In this document: piece by piece, positions 1-13,500 of the stretch
How the letters are laid out: the number at the start of each line of letters is the position of its first letter
Numbering within the stretch: position 1 is the first letter of the stretch
NCBI GenBank assembly: GCA_029783825.1
Contig: JAREIK010012397.1
Span: forward strand, 1 to 64,000
Length of the DNA: 64,000 bases
From: Sapria himalayana
Lineage: Eukaryota > Streptophyta > Magnoliopsida > Malpighiales > Rafflesiaceae
Direction of reading: 5' to 3'
Program-made: the position numbers and the translations under genes
The notes under the pieces: generated by a model
Told to the model about the DNA's origin: nothing
The model's input: only the letters and a program-made list of their open reading frames with translations
Databases searched by the model: none

Positions 1-632
1 AAAAAATAAAATAACAACCTTTTTTTTTGTTATTTGTTCTCATTTTTTGAATGATATAACCTTTGAAACTATAACAACTTTTTATTTTTTTTAAATGTGA
101 TACTATATTTAGCTATGATAATCTAATAATTATATATCATGTAAATTTAATATAACAAATATATTGATAAATACGATAATAATGATCATACAAAAGATTA
201 ATAAACATTATTAATAAGATAAAATATTATTTAAAATATATTTACAAACCTAAAATGATTAAAATCAAAGTGAAATATTTTATTAAATATGATTTTAAAT
301 TTTAATTTTTTGTATCCATTGATAAGCTTATAATTTTTTGATGAAAATAAATTATCTAAATTATATTTGTCTAACTATTAATTTATTTTTTGATTTATAT
401 TTCTATAAAAATAAACTAATAAATAATTAAATTGTATATTTAAAATTATAATGAATACTAATAGAAATGATATTTATGATTAATTTTTTAGGGTATACTT
501 ATTTAATGGTTTAACTTTATTGTGGTTTTGGGGTTAATTAGTTTATTGATTTATATGTTTACACATTTAGGTGTTTATAGGTTTTATTTAATCAATGAAA
601 TAACAAAAAATTTATTTTTGTGAATTTTCGTG

Positions 633-660
633 ATTTTCAAAGGTTATAACCTTTGAAAAT
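633..660. repeat. Perfect 28-bp palindrome in satellite monomer
   Basis: Centre AAAGGTTATAACCTTT, extended on both arms by complementary TTTTC/GAAAA and A/T. Perfect dyad symmetry over 28 bp with no loop. It is the first of a family found once per typical monomer. Confidence 0.9.
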
Positions 661-1099
661 ATAATAATTTTTTAATAATTCTAAATGTTGAATACAATAC
701 TTAGTTATAATAATCTTAAAAATTATATTTCATTTAAATTAAATATAAACAATTTTATTAATATATATTATTTTGATGATCAAAAAATAAATTAATAAAC
801 TATTATTAATAAGATAGATATTAATTAAAATATATTTGCAAGAACCCAAAATAATTCAAAATCAAATTAAATTATATTACTAAATAAAATTTTAAATTTT
901 GGAAATTTTGTTTATTTTTATAAGCTTATATTTTTTTTCATAAAAAATAATTTATTTAAATTATATATGTCTCACTCATTATTTATTTTGTAATTAATAT
1001 TTCTATAACAATAAACTAAAAAATAATTAAAATGAATATTTAAAATTATCAAGAATACAAGAAAAATAAATTTATTATTTATTATTTAGCTTATACAGG

Positions 1100-1188
1100 T
1101 TTAATGGTTTAAGTATTTAGGGGGTTTTGGGGTTTAGGAGTCTAGAGATTTAAATGTTTAGGCATTTAGTGGTTTATAAGTTTTATTT
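1100..1188 (+). repeat. 8-bp microrepeat block (TTTANNNN) inside a satellite monomer, clear example
   Basis: This stretch parses as eleven consecutive octamers with one extra G: TTTAATGG, TTTAAGTA, TTTAGGGG, TTTTGGGG, TTTAGGAG, TCTAGAGA, TTTAAATG, TTTAGGCA, TTTAGTGG, TTTATAAG, TTTTATTT. The same octamer register is found at the equivalent place in most other monomers (for example 505-590, 7055-7150, 12595-12690, 46150-46235), with different N bases. It is the only G-rich part of an otherwise A/T monomer. It resembles a decayed tandem array of a TTTAGGGG-type unit. Whether it descends from a telomere-like repeat is inference. Confidence 0.8.
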
Positions 1189-2907
1189 AAATAATATAAA
1201 AAATTATTTTTGTGATTTTTTATCATTTTGAAGGTTATAACCTTAGAAAATAAATAATTCTTAAATTTATTTCAAATGTAAATTTATATTTAGTTATAAT
1301 AATCTTAATAATTATAAGACATTTAAATTCAATATAAGTAATTTTATTGTTAGATATTATAAAATTGATCTAATAATAAATTTATAATCTATTCTTAATA
1401 AGATTCATAGCAATTAAAATATAATTGCAAAACCTATATAAAATGATTCAAAATCAAAGTAAAATATATTACTAAATAATAATTTTTTGTTTTTAAATTT
1501 TTACTTCTTTTTATAAGCTTATATAATTTTTTGATTAAAAATAAATTATTAAAATTATAGTTGTCTCTCTCATTATTTATTTTGTAATTAAAATTTCTAT
1601 AACAAATAAACTAATAAATAATTAAAATGAATATTTAAAATTATAATGAATACACATTAAAATGAGATTTATTATTAATTATATGTGGTATACCAATTTA
1701 ATGGTTTGATTATTTAGAAGTTTTGTCGTTTAGGAGTTTATCAATTTATGTTTTTAAGTATTTAGTGGTTTATAGGTTTTATTTATATAATAAAATTAAA
1801 AAATTTATTTTTTATATTTTTTCTGATTTTCAAAGGTTATAACCTTTAAAAATAAAATAATTTTTAAAATTTTTTGAAATGTGAATACTATGTATAATTA
1901 ATCAATCTTACTAATTATATATCATATAAATTCAATATAAAAAATTTTAATGATTGATATTATAATAATGAACATAATTTAAATTAATAAACTATTATTA
2001 ATAATATAAATATTAATTAAAATATATTTAAATAAAACAAAATGCTTTAAAATCAAATCAAAATATATTAATATTTAATAATATTTAATTTTTAAATTTG
2101 TCCTTCTTTTTATAAGCTTAAATTTTTTTTGATTAAAAATAAATTATTTAAATAAATTTATGACTCACACGAAATTTAATTTTTAAATAATGTATTTAGG
2201 GGTTTCAGGGTTTATGAGATTACAAATTTAAGTAAGTAAGTATTTAATGGTCTATAAGTTTTATTTAAAAAATAAAATAACAAAAAATTTATTTTTATTA
2301 TTTTTTCTAATTTTTTATGATTATAACCTTTGAAAATATAATAATTTTTAAATTTTTTTCAAAAGTGAATACAATATTTACTTATAATAATCATTATAAA
2401 TATATATCATATAAATTCAATATAAACAATTTTATTGATAGATATTCTAATAATTATCAAGAAATAAATTAAAAATCTGTTATGAATATGATTGATATTA
2501 CTTAAAATATAATATAAAAACCTAAAAATATTTAAAATCAAAGCAAAATATATTACTAAATAATAATTATTTGTTTTTAAATTTTTATTATTTTTATAAG
2601 CTTATCAATTTTTTGATGAAAAATAATTTTTATAAATTATATTTTTAACTCATAATTTATTTTATAATTAATACATATATAAAAATACTAAACTAAACAA
2701 TCAAAATGAATTTTTTAAATTATAATGAAAAAATATAAAAATTAAATTTATTAAATAATATTTAGGGTATACCGATTTAAAGAATTATCTATATAGGAGT
2801 ATCGTGATTTTGTAGTTTAGTGATTTAAATGCTTAGGCATTTAGTGGTGTATAGGTTTTATTTAAATAATAGAATAACAAAAAAAATATTTTTTTTTATT
2901 TTTTCAC

Positions 2908-2935
2908 ATTTTCAAAGGTTATAACCTTTGAAAAT
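2908..2935. repeat. Perfect 28-bp palindrome in satellite monomer
   Basis: Same core AAAGGTTATAACCTTT with ATTTTC/GAAAAT arms. It sits at the junction between the end of one TTTANNNN block plus AT tract and the next monomer's 'aatacaatatttag' block. Confidence 0.9.
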
Positions 2936-4197
2936 ATATTAATTTTAAAATTTTTTTCAAAAGTGAATACAATATTTAATTATAATAATCATTATATTTA
3001 TATATCATATAAATTCAATATAAACATTTTTATTGATAAATATTCTAATGATGATGAAAAAATAACTTAATAATCTATTATTAATAAGATGGATATCAAT
3101 TAAAATATATTTACAAAACCTAAAATCATTCAAAAGCAAAGCAAAATATATTACTATACAATAATTTTTTGTTTTGATATTTTTTTTTATTTTAAAAAGT
3201 TTATCATAAATTATTTTCTAATTAATATTTATATAAAAATAAACAAATAAATAATTAAAATGAATATTTAAAATTATAATTAAAAAAATGAGATTTATTA
3301 TTTATTATTTAGAGTATACCGGTCTAATTTAAATTAGATCTGTCTTACTAATAATTTATTTTGTATTTAATATTTATATAAAAATAAACAGAAAATTAAT
3401 TAAAATAAAAATTATAATTATACTGAATAAAAATTAAAATGATATTTATGATTTATTACTAATGTATACTAGTTTAATGGTTTAAGTATTTAGAGGTTTT
3501 GTCTTTTAGGTGTTTAGCGATTTAGGTTTTTAGGCATTTAGTGGTTTATAGGTTTTATTTAATCAATAAAATAACAAAATAAATTTTGTAATTTTTTCTC
3601 ATTTTCATAGGTTATAACCTTTGAAAATATAATAATATTTAAAATTTTTTGAAATGTGAATACAATATTAGCTATAATAATATTAGTAATTATATATTAT
3701 ATAAATTCAATAGAAATAATTTTATTGATAGATATTATAATAATGATCAAAAATTAAATTAATAAACTACTAATAATAAGATAGATATTAATTAAAAAAT
3801 ATTTACAAAACCCAAAATGAATCAAAATTAAAGTAAAATATATTACTGGATAATAATTTTAATTTTTAAATTTTTACTTCTTTTATAAGCGTATATATCT
3901 TTTTTGATTAAAAATAAATTATTTAAATTATATTTGTCGCACTCTTAATTTATTTTATAATAAATATTTCTATAAAGATAAAGTAATAAATAATTAAAAT
4001 GAATATTTAAAACTATAATAAATTGAAATTAAAATTAGATTTATTAATTATTATGTATTATATAGCAGTTTAATGGTTTTTGTATTTAGGTATTACGGGG
4101 TTAATGTGTTTACTTATTTAATTGTGTATGTATTTAGTGGTTTATAGGTTTTATTTAAAAAATAAATTAAAAAAAGATTTATTTTTATTATTTTTTG

Positions 4198-4229
4198 ATA
4201 TTTTCAAAGGTTATAACCTTTGAAAATAT
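4198..4229. repeat. Perfect 32-bp palindrome in satellite monomer
   Basis: The longest form of the monomer palindrome seen: core AAAGGTTATAACCTTT with ATATTTTC/GAAAATAT arms, no mismatch and no loop. Confidence 0.92.
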
Positions 4230-7200
4230 AATAAATTTTAAATTTTTTTCAAAAGTGAATTCAATATTTAGTTATAATAATCATTATATTTATGTATCAT
4301 ATAAATTCAACATAAATAATTTTAGTGATAAATATTATAATAATGGTCAAAAAATAAATTAATAATCTTTTATTAATAAGATAGATATCAATTAAAATAT
4401 AATTACAAAACCTAAAATGATTAAGAAGCAAAGCAATTTATATTACTATATAATAATTTTTTGATTTGAATTTTTTTTTATTTTAAAAAGTTTATATATA
4501 TTTTTTTGATTAAAAATAATTTAAATAAATTATATTTATCTAACTAAAAGTTTATTTTTTAATTAATATTTTTATAAAAATAAAAAAATAATAATTAAAA
4601 TGAATATTTAAAATTATAATAAATTGAAATAAAAATTAAATTTATTAATTATTAAGTAGTATATTGCGGTTTAATGATTTATATATTTAGGCATTATGGG
4701 GTTTAGGAGTTTACAGATATAACTGTGTATGCATTTAGTGTTTTATAGGTTTTATTTAAAAAATAAAATAACATAAAATTTATTTTTATTATTTTTTCAT
4801 ATTTCCAAAGGTTATAACCTTTGTAAATATAATAATATTTAAAATTGTAATTTTTTGTAATTTTCAAATGTTATAACCTTTGAAAATTTAATAATATTTA
4901 AAATTTTTTGAAATTTGAATACAATATTTAGTTATAATAATTTTAATAATTCTCTGTCATATAAATAAATATATACAATTTTATTGATAGATATTATAAT
5001 AATGATCAAAAATTAAATTAATAAACTATTTATAAAAAGATAGATATTAATTAAAAATATTTTCAAAACACAAATTGATTCAAAATTAAATTAAAATATA
5101 TTAATTGATAATAATTTTTAATTTTTAATAATATTTCTTTTATACTTCTTTTAAAAGCGTATATATTTTTTTTATTAAAAATAAATTTTTTAAATTATAT
5201 GTCTCGCATATTTTTTTATTTAAATTATTTAAATTAGGAGCTTACTGATATAACTGTGTTTGCATTTAGTGGTATATAAGATTTATTTAAAAAATAAAAT
5301 AACAAAATATTTATTTTTATTATTTTTTTATATTTCCAAAGGTTATAAACCTTTGTAAATATAATAATTTTAAATTTTTTTTCAAAAGTGAATTCAATAT
5401 TTAGTTATAATAATCATTATTTTTATATATCATATAAATTCAATATAAACAAATTTATTGATAAATATTCTAATAATGATCAAAAAATAAATTAATAATC
5501 TATAATTAATAAGATAGATATCAATTAAAAAAAGATAGATATCAATTAAAATATAATTATAAAACCTAAAATGATTCAGAAGCAAATAAAAATATATTAC
5601 TATATAATAATTTTTTGTTTAGATATTTTTTTTCTTTTAAAAAGTTTATCTATAATTTTTTGATTAAAAAATATATATATATTAATTCAAAAAATAAATT
5701 AAAAAACTATTATTAATAAGATAGATATTATTTTAAATAAATTTGCAAAACATAAATTAATTCAAAATCAAAGTAAAATATATTACAAAATAAAACTTTC
5801 TTTGATGTTTATCTTCTTTTTATAAGTTTATATTTTTTATTATTAAAAGTAAATTATTTAAATATATTTGTCTACCTCATAATTTATTTTTAATTAATAA
5901 TTCTATAAAAATAAACTAATAAATAATTAAAATGAATATTTAAAATTATTTTGAATACAAATAAAATAGAGATTTATTATATATTATTCAAGATATACTA
6001 GTTTAGTGTTTTAATTATTTAGGGGTTTTGGGGTTTAGTGATTTAAGTGTTTAGGCCTTTAGTCATTTATAGTTTTTATTTAAAGAATTAAAAAATAAAA
6101 AAATTAATTTTTTGATTTTTTTTTAATTTTTGAATGTTATAACCTTTGAAATTATAATAATTTTTAATTTTTAAGATATATATTAATTAAAATATATTTC
6201 TAGAAACCAAAATAATTCAAAATCAAAGTAAATTATATTATTAAATAAAAGTTTAAATTTTTGAAATTTTGTTTATTTTTATATGGTTATTTTTTTCATA
6301 AAAAATAATTTATTTAAATTAAATATGTTTCACTCATTATTTAATTTGTAATTAATATTTCTATAAAAATAAACTAAAAAATAATTAAAATGAATATTTA
6401 AAATTATAATGAATACAAATAAAATTGAGATTTATTATTTATTATTTAGGTTATATAGGTTTAATGGTTTAAGTATTTAGGGGATTTTGGTGTTTAGGAG
6501 TCTAGAGATTTAAATGTTTAAGTATTTAGTGGTTTATAAGTTTTATTTAAATAAAAGAAAAATAACAAAATTATTTTTGTGATTTTTTATCATTTTTGAA
6601 AGTTATAACCTTTGAAAATATAATAATTTTTAAATTTTTTTCAAATTTAAATATACAATTTATTTATATTAATCTTAATAATTATAAGACATTTAAATTG
6701 AATATAAGTAATTTTATTATTATATATTATAAAATTGATCAAATAATAAATTAATAAACTTTTATTAATAAATTGATAGCAATTAAAATATAATTTCAAA
6801 ACCAATATATAATGATTCAAAATCAACATAAAAATATTACTAAATAATAATTTTTTGTTTTTAAATTTTTACTTATTTTTATAAGCTTATATATTTTTTT
6901 GATTAAAAATAAATCATCAAAATTATATTTGTCTAACTCATTATTTATTTTGTAATTAATATTTCTATAAAAAATAAACTAATAAATAATTAAAATGAAT
7001 ATTTAAAATTATAATCAATACAGATTAAAATGAGATTTATGATTTATTATATGTGGTATACCAGTTTAATAGTTTGATTATTGAGGGGTTTTGTCGTTTA
7101 GGAGCTTATCAATTTATGTTGTTAGGCATTTAGTGGTTTATAGGTTTTATTTATATAATAAAAATAAAAAAAAAATTTTAGATTTTTTCTGATTTTCAAA

Positions 7201-10200
7201 GGTTATAACCATTAAAAATAAATTAATATTTAATATTTTTTGAAATGTGAATATAATATTTAGTTATAATAATATTAATAATTATATATGATATAAATTC
7301 AAAATATATAATTTTATTGATAGATATTATAATAATGATCAAAATTTAAATTAATAAACTATTAATAATAAGATAGATATTAATTAAAAAATATTTACAA
7401 AACCCAAATTGATTCAAAATTAAAGTAAAATATATTACTGGATAATAATTTTTAATATTTATATTTTTACTTCTTTTATAAGCGTATATATATTTATTGA
7501 TTAAAATTAAATTATTTAAATTATATGTGTCACACTCATAATTTTTTTGTAATAAAAAATTTTATAAAAATAAACTAATAAATAATTAAAATGAATATTT
7601 AAAATTAATAAATTGAAATAAAATTCAATTTATTAATTATTAAGTAGTATATAGTGGTTTATTGGTTTATGTATTTAGGCAATACGAGGTTTAGGAGTTT
7701 ACTAATATAACTGTTTATGCATTTAGTGGTTTATAGGTTTTATTTAAAAAATAAAATAACATAAAATTTATTTTTATTATATTTTCATATTTCCAAAGGT
7801 TATAACATTTGAAAATATAATAATTTTTAAATTTTTTTAAAAATTGAATTCAATATTTAGTTATAAGAATCATTATATTTATATATCATATAAATTCAAT
7901 ATAAACAATTTTATTGATAAATATTCTAATAATGATCAAAAAATAAATTAATAAACAATTATTAATAAGATAGTTATCAATTAAAATATAATTAGAAAAT
8001 CTAAAATGATTGAGAAGGAGAGCAAAATATATTTGTATATAATAAATTTTTGTTTTTATATTTTTTATTCTTTTTATAAGTTTATCTATATTTTTCGATG
8101 AAAAATAATTTATATAAATTATATTTGTCTAACTTATAATTTATTTTGTAATTATTATTTATATAAAAATAAAAAAATAAATAATTAAAATGAATATTTA
8201 AAATTATAATGAAAATAATAATATTTAGATTTATTATTTATTATTTATGGTTGTCGGTTTAAAAGGATTATTATTTATTATTTAGGGTTTTAGAGATTTA
8301 GGAGTTATTGAATTAAGTGTTTTATCATTTAGTGGTTTATAGGTTTTATATAAACAATGAAATATCAAAAAAAAAATATTTTTTTATTTTTTATATTATC
8401 AAAGGTTATAATCTTTTAAAATATAATAATTTTAAAATTTTTTAAAAAGTGAAATCAATATTTATGTATAATAATCATTATATTTAAATATCATATATAT
8501 TCAATATAAACAATTTTATTGTTAAATATTCTAATAATGATCAAAAAATAAATTAATAATCTATTTTTAATAAGATATATATCAAATAAAATATAATTAT
8601 AAAACCAATAATAATTCGGAAGCAAAGCAAATTATTTTATTATATAATAATTTTTTGTTTTTAATTTTTTTTTCTTTTAAAAAGTTTATCTATATTTTTT
8701 TGATGAAAAATAATAATTATAAATTATAATTGTCTAACTCATAATTTATTTTGTAAATATTATTTATATAAAAATAAACAAATAAATTATTAAAATGAAT
8801 ATTTAAAATTATAATGAAAAAAATAAAAATGAGATTTATTGTTTATTATTTAGGATATATTTGATTAAAAAAATTATCTATTTAGGGTTTTCGAGATTTA
8901 GAAGTTATTCATTCAAGTATTTATGCATTTAGTGGTTTATAGGTTTTATTTAAATAATGAAATAACAAATAAATTATTTTTGATATTTTTTCAAATTTTC
9001 TAAGATTATAACCTTTGAAAATATAATAATTTTAAAATTTTTTAAAAAAGTGAATACAATATTTAGTAATAATAATTATTATAACAATATATAATATAAA
9101 CTAAATTTAAATAATTTTAATTATAGATATTATATCAATTATCAAAAAAATAATTAATAAACAATTATAAATATGATAGATATAAATTAAAATTTAATTA
9201 CAAAAACAAAAATAATTAAAAATCAAAGTAAATTTATTACTAAATAATAATTTTTGTTTTTTAGTTTTTGCCTCATTTTATAAAATTATATATTTTTTTG
9301 ATAAAAAATAAATTATTTAAATTATATTTGTATCACTCATAATTTGTTTTGTCATTAATAATTTAATAAATTATTTAAATTATATTTAAGGTTTACAAGT
9401 TTAAATGTTTAAGTATTTAGGGGCTTCAGGATTTAAGAGTTTAGAGATTTATGTGTTTAGGTATTTAATGGTTCATAAGTTTTATTTAAACAATGATATA
9501 ACTAAATATTTATTTTTTGTTATTTTTTCTCATTTTTTAAGGTTATAACCTTTGAAAATATAACAATTTTTAATTTTTTTTTAAATGTGAATACTATATT
9601 TAGTTTTGATAATATTGATAATTATATATTATATAAATTCAATATAAACCATTATATTGATAGATATTATATTAATGATCAAAATATAAATTAAGAAACT
9701 ATTATAAATAAGATAGATGTTATTTAAAATATATTTGCAAAACCTAAATTTATTCAAATTCAATGTAAAATAAATTACTAGATAATAATGTTTTTGATGT
9801 TTTGCTTCTTTTTATAAGTTTATATTTCTTGTTCTTAAAAGTATATAATTTTAATTATATTTGTCTTCCTCATAATATATTTTGTAATTTATAATTCTAT
9901 AAAAATAAATTAAAAAATATTTAAAATGAAGATTTAAAATTATAATGAATACAAATAAAAGTGAGATTTATTATTAATTTTTCAGGATATACAGTTTTAA
10001 TGGTTTAGGTATTTAGGTGTTTTGGGGGTTTAGTGATTTAAGTGTTTATGCCTTAGGTGATTTATAGTTTTTATTTAAAGAATGACAAAACAAAAAAATT
10101 AAATTATTGTTTTTTTTAATTCTTTTTAAATGTGAATATAATATTTAGTTATAATAATCTTAATAATTATATATAATGTAAACTCAATATAAATAATTTT

Positions 10201-10547
10201 ATTAATAGATATTATAATAATGATCAATAAATAATTAATAAACTATTATTAAAAAGAATGATATAAATTAAAATATAAATGCAAAATCTAAAATGATACA
10301 AAATCAAAATAAAATATTTTACTGAATAATAAATTTTTGTTTTTAAAATTGTGCCTATATTTATAAGCTAATATTTTTTTTATGAAATATAAATTATTTA
10401 AATTATATCTGTCTCACTAATAATTTATTTTTAATTAATAGTTCTATAAAAATAAACTAATAAATAATTAAAATAAAAATTTAAAATTATACTGAATAAA
10501 AATTAAAAAGAGATTTATGATTTATTATTAATGTATACTAGTTTAAT

Positions 10548-13500
10548 GGTTTTGAGATTTAAAATTTTCTGAAATGTGAATACAATATTTAGTTATAATT
10601 TTATTAATAATCATACATCCTATAAATTCAATATAAACAATTTTAATGATAGTTATTATAATAATGATCAAAAATTAAATTAATAAACTAATAATAATAA
10701 GATAGATATTCATTAAAAAATATTTTCAAAACCCAAATTGAATGAAAATTAATATAAAATATATTACTGAATAATAATTTAAAATTTTTAAATTTTACTT
10801 CTTTTATAAGTGTATATATATTTTTTCATTAAAAATAAATTGTTTAAATTATATTTGTCTTAATCATAATTTATTTTGTCATAAATATTTCTATAAAAAT
10901 GAACTAATAAATAATTAAATGAATATTTAAAATTATAATAAATAGAAATAAAAATTAGATTTATTAATTATTATGCATTATATAGTGGTTTAATAGTTTA
11001 TGTATTTAGGTATTATGGGGTTTAGAAGTATACTGATTTAATTGTGTATTCATATAGTGGTTTATAGGTTTTATTTTAAAAAAAATAACAAAAAATTTAA
11101 TTTTATTATTTTTTCATATTTTCAAAGGTTATAACCTTTGAAAATATAATAATTTTTAAATTTTTTTCAAAAGCGAATTTAATATTTAGTTATAATAATC
11201 ATTATATTTATATATCATATAAATTCAATATAAACAATTATAGTGATTAATATTCAATTAATGATCAAAAAATAAATTAATAATCTATTTTTAATAAGAG
11301 AGATATCGATTAAAATATAATTACAAAACATAAAATGATTCATAAGTAAACCAAAATATATTACTATATAATAATTTTTTGTTTTATAATTTCTTTTTAT
11401 TTTAAAAAGTTATATATATATTTTTTGATAAAAAATAATTTACATAAATTATATTTGTCTAACTTATAATTTATTTTTTAATTAATATTTATATAAAAAT
11501 ACACAAATAAATAATTAAAATGAATTTTTAAAATTATAATAAAAAAAATAAGATTTATTGTTTATTATTTAGGGTATAACGGTTTAATGTAAATTATATC
11601 TATCTAACTAATAATTTATTTTGTAATTAAAATTTCTATCAAAATAAACTGATAAATAATTAAAATAAAAATTTAAAATTATACAAAAAAAAATTAAAAT
11701 GAGATTTATGATTTATTATTAATGTATACCAATTTAATAGTTTACGTATTTAGAGGTTTTTTCATATAGGTGTTTAGCGATTCATGTTTTTAGGCATTTA
11801 GTGGGTAATAGGTTTTATTTAAACAATAAAATAACAAAAAAAAATTTATTTTTGTCATTTTAATAGGTTATAACCTTTGAAAATATAATAATATATAAAA
11901 TTTTTTGAAATGCAAATACAATATTTAGTCATATTAATTTTAATAATTATATATCATATAAATTTAATATAAACAATTTTATTGATATATATCATAAAAA
12001 TGATCAAAAATTAAATTAATAAACTATTAAAAATAAAATAGATATTAATTAAAAAATATTTACAAAACCCAAATTTATATTAAATAAATTCAATATAAAC
12101 AATTTTAGTGATAAATATTCTAATAATGATCAAAAAAAAAATTAATAATCTATTATTAATAAGATATATATCAATTAAAATATAATTACAAAACATAAAA
12201 TGATTCATAAGCAAAGCAAAATATATTACTATGTAATAATTATTTGTTTTGAAATTTTTTTTTATTTTAAAAAGTTTATCTATATTTTTTTGATTAAAAA
12301 AAATTTACATAAATTATATTTGTCTATCTCATAATTTATTTTTTAATTAATATTTATATAAAAAATAAAAATTAATAATTAAAATGAATATTAAAAATTA
12401 TAAAGAAAAAAAATGATATTTATTATTTATTATTTAGTGTATACCAGTTTAATTTAAGTTATATCTATCTCACTAATAATTTATTTTGTAATTAATATTT
12501 CTGTAAAAATAAACTGATAAATAATTAAAATAAAAATTTAAAATTATACTGAAAAAAAATTAAAATGAGATTTATTATTTATTATTAATGTATTCCAGTT
12601 CAATGTTTTAAATATTTTGAGGTTTAGTCATTTAGGAGTTTAGCGATTTATGTTTTTAGGCATTTAGTGATTTATAGGTTTTATTTAAACAATAAAATAA
12701 CAAAAAAAAATTGTAATTTTTTGTCATTTTCAAATGTTATAACCTTTGAAAATTTAATAATATTTAAAATTTCTTGAAATTTTAATACAATATTTAGTTA
12801 TAATAATTTTAATAATTCCATATCATATAAAATAAATATAAACAATTTTATTGATATATTATAATAAAGATCAAAAATTAAATTAATAAACTAATTATAA
12901 TAAGATAGATATTAATTAAAAAATATTTACAAAACACTAATTGATTCAAAATTAAAGTAAAATATAATAGTTGATAATAATTTTTAATTTTTAATAATAC
13001 TTCTTTTATACTTCTTTTAAAAGCATATAGATATTTTTTGATTAAAAATAAATTATTTAAATTATATGTGTCACACTCATAATTTATTTTGTAATAAAAA
13101 TTTCTATAAAAATAAACTAATAAATAATTAAAATGAATATTTAAAATAATATTAAATTGAAATAAAAATTAAATTTATTAATTATTAAGTAGTATATAGT
13201 GGTTTAATGGTTTATGTATTTAGGCATTACGAGGTTGAAATGTTTACTGATATAACTGTGTATGCATTTAGTGGTTTATAGGTTTTATTTAAAAAATAAA
13301 ATAACTTAAAATTTATTTTTATTATTTTTTGATATTTCCAAAGGTTATAACCTTTGTAAATATAATAATTTTTAAATTTTTTTAAAAAGTGAATTTAATA
13401 TTTAGTTATAATAATCATTATATTTATATATCATATAAATTCAATATAAACAATTTTATTGATAAATATTCTAATAATCATTAAAAATTAAATTAATAAA

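Noticed and set aside
1120..1145. Interstitial telomere repeat
   Set aside because: Single TTTAGGG-like words occur but never as consecutive 7-mers; the actual period is eight and degenerate, so it is reported as a microrepeat instead.
6647..6829. Short frames in the satellite (also 40210-40392, 53774-53962, 59570-59797)
   Set aside because: Chance frames in AT-rich DNA with no domain, no conservation of frame between monomers and no start context.
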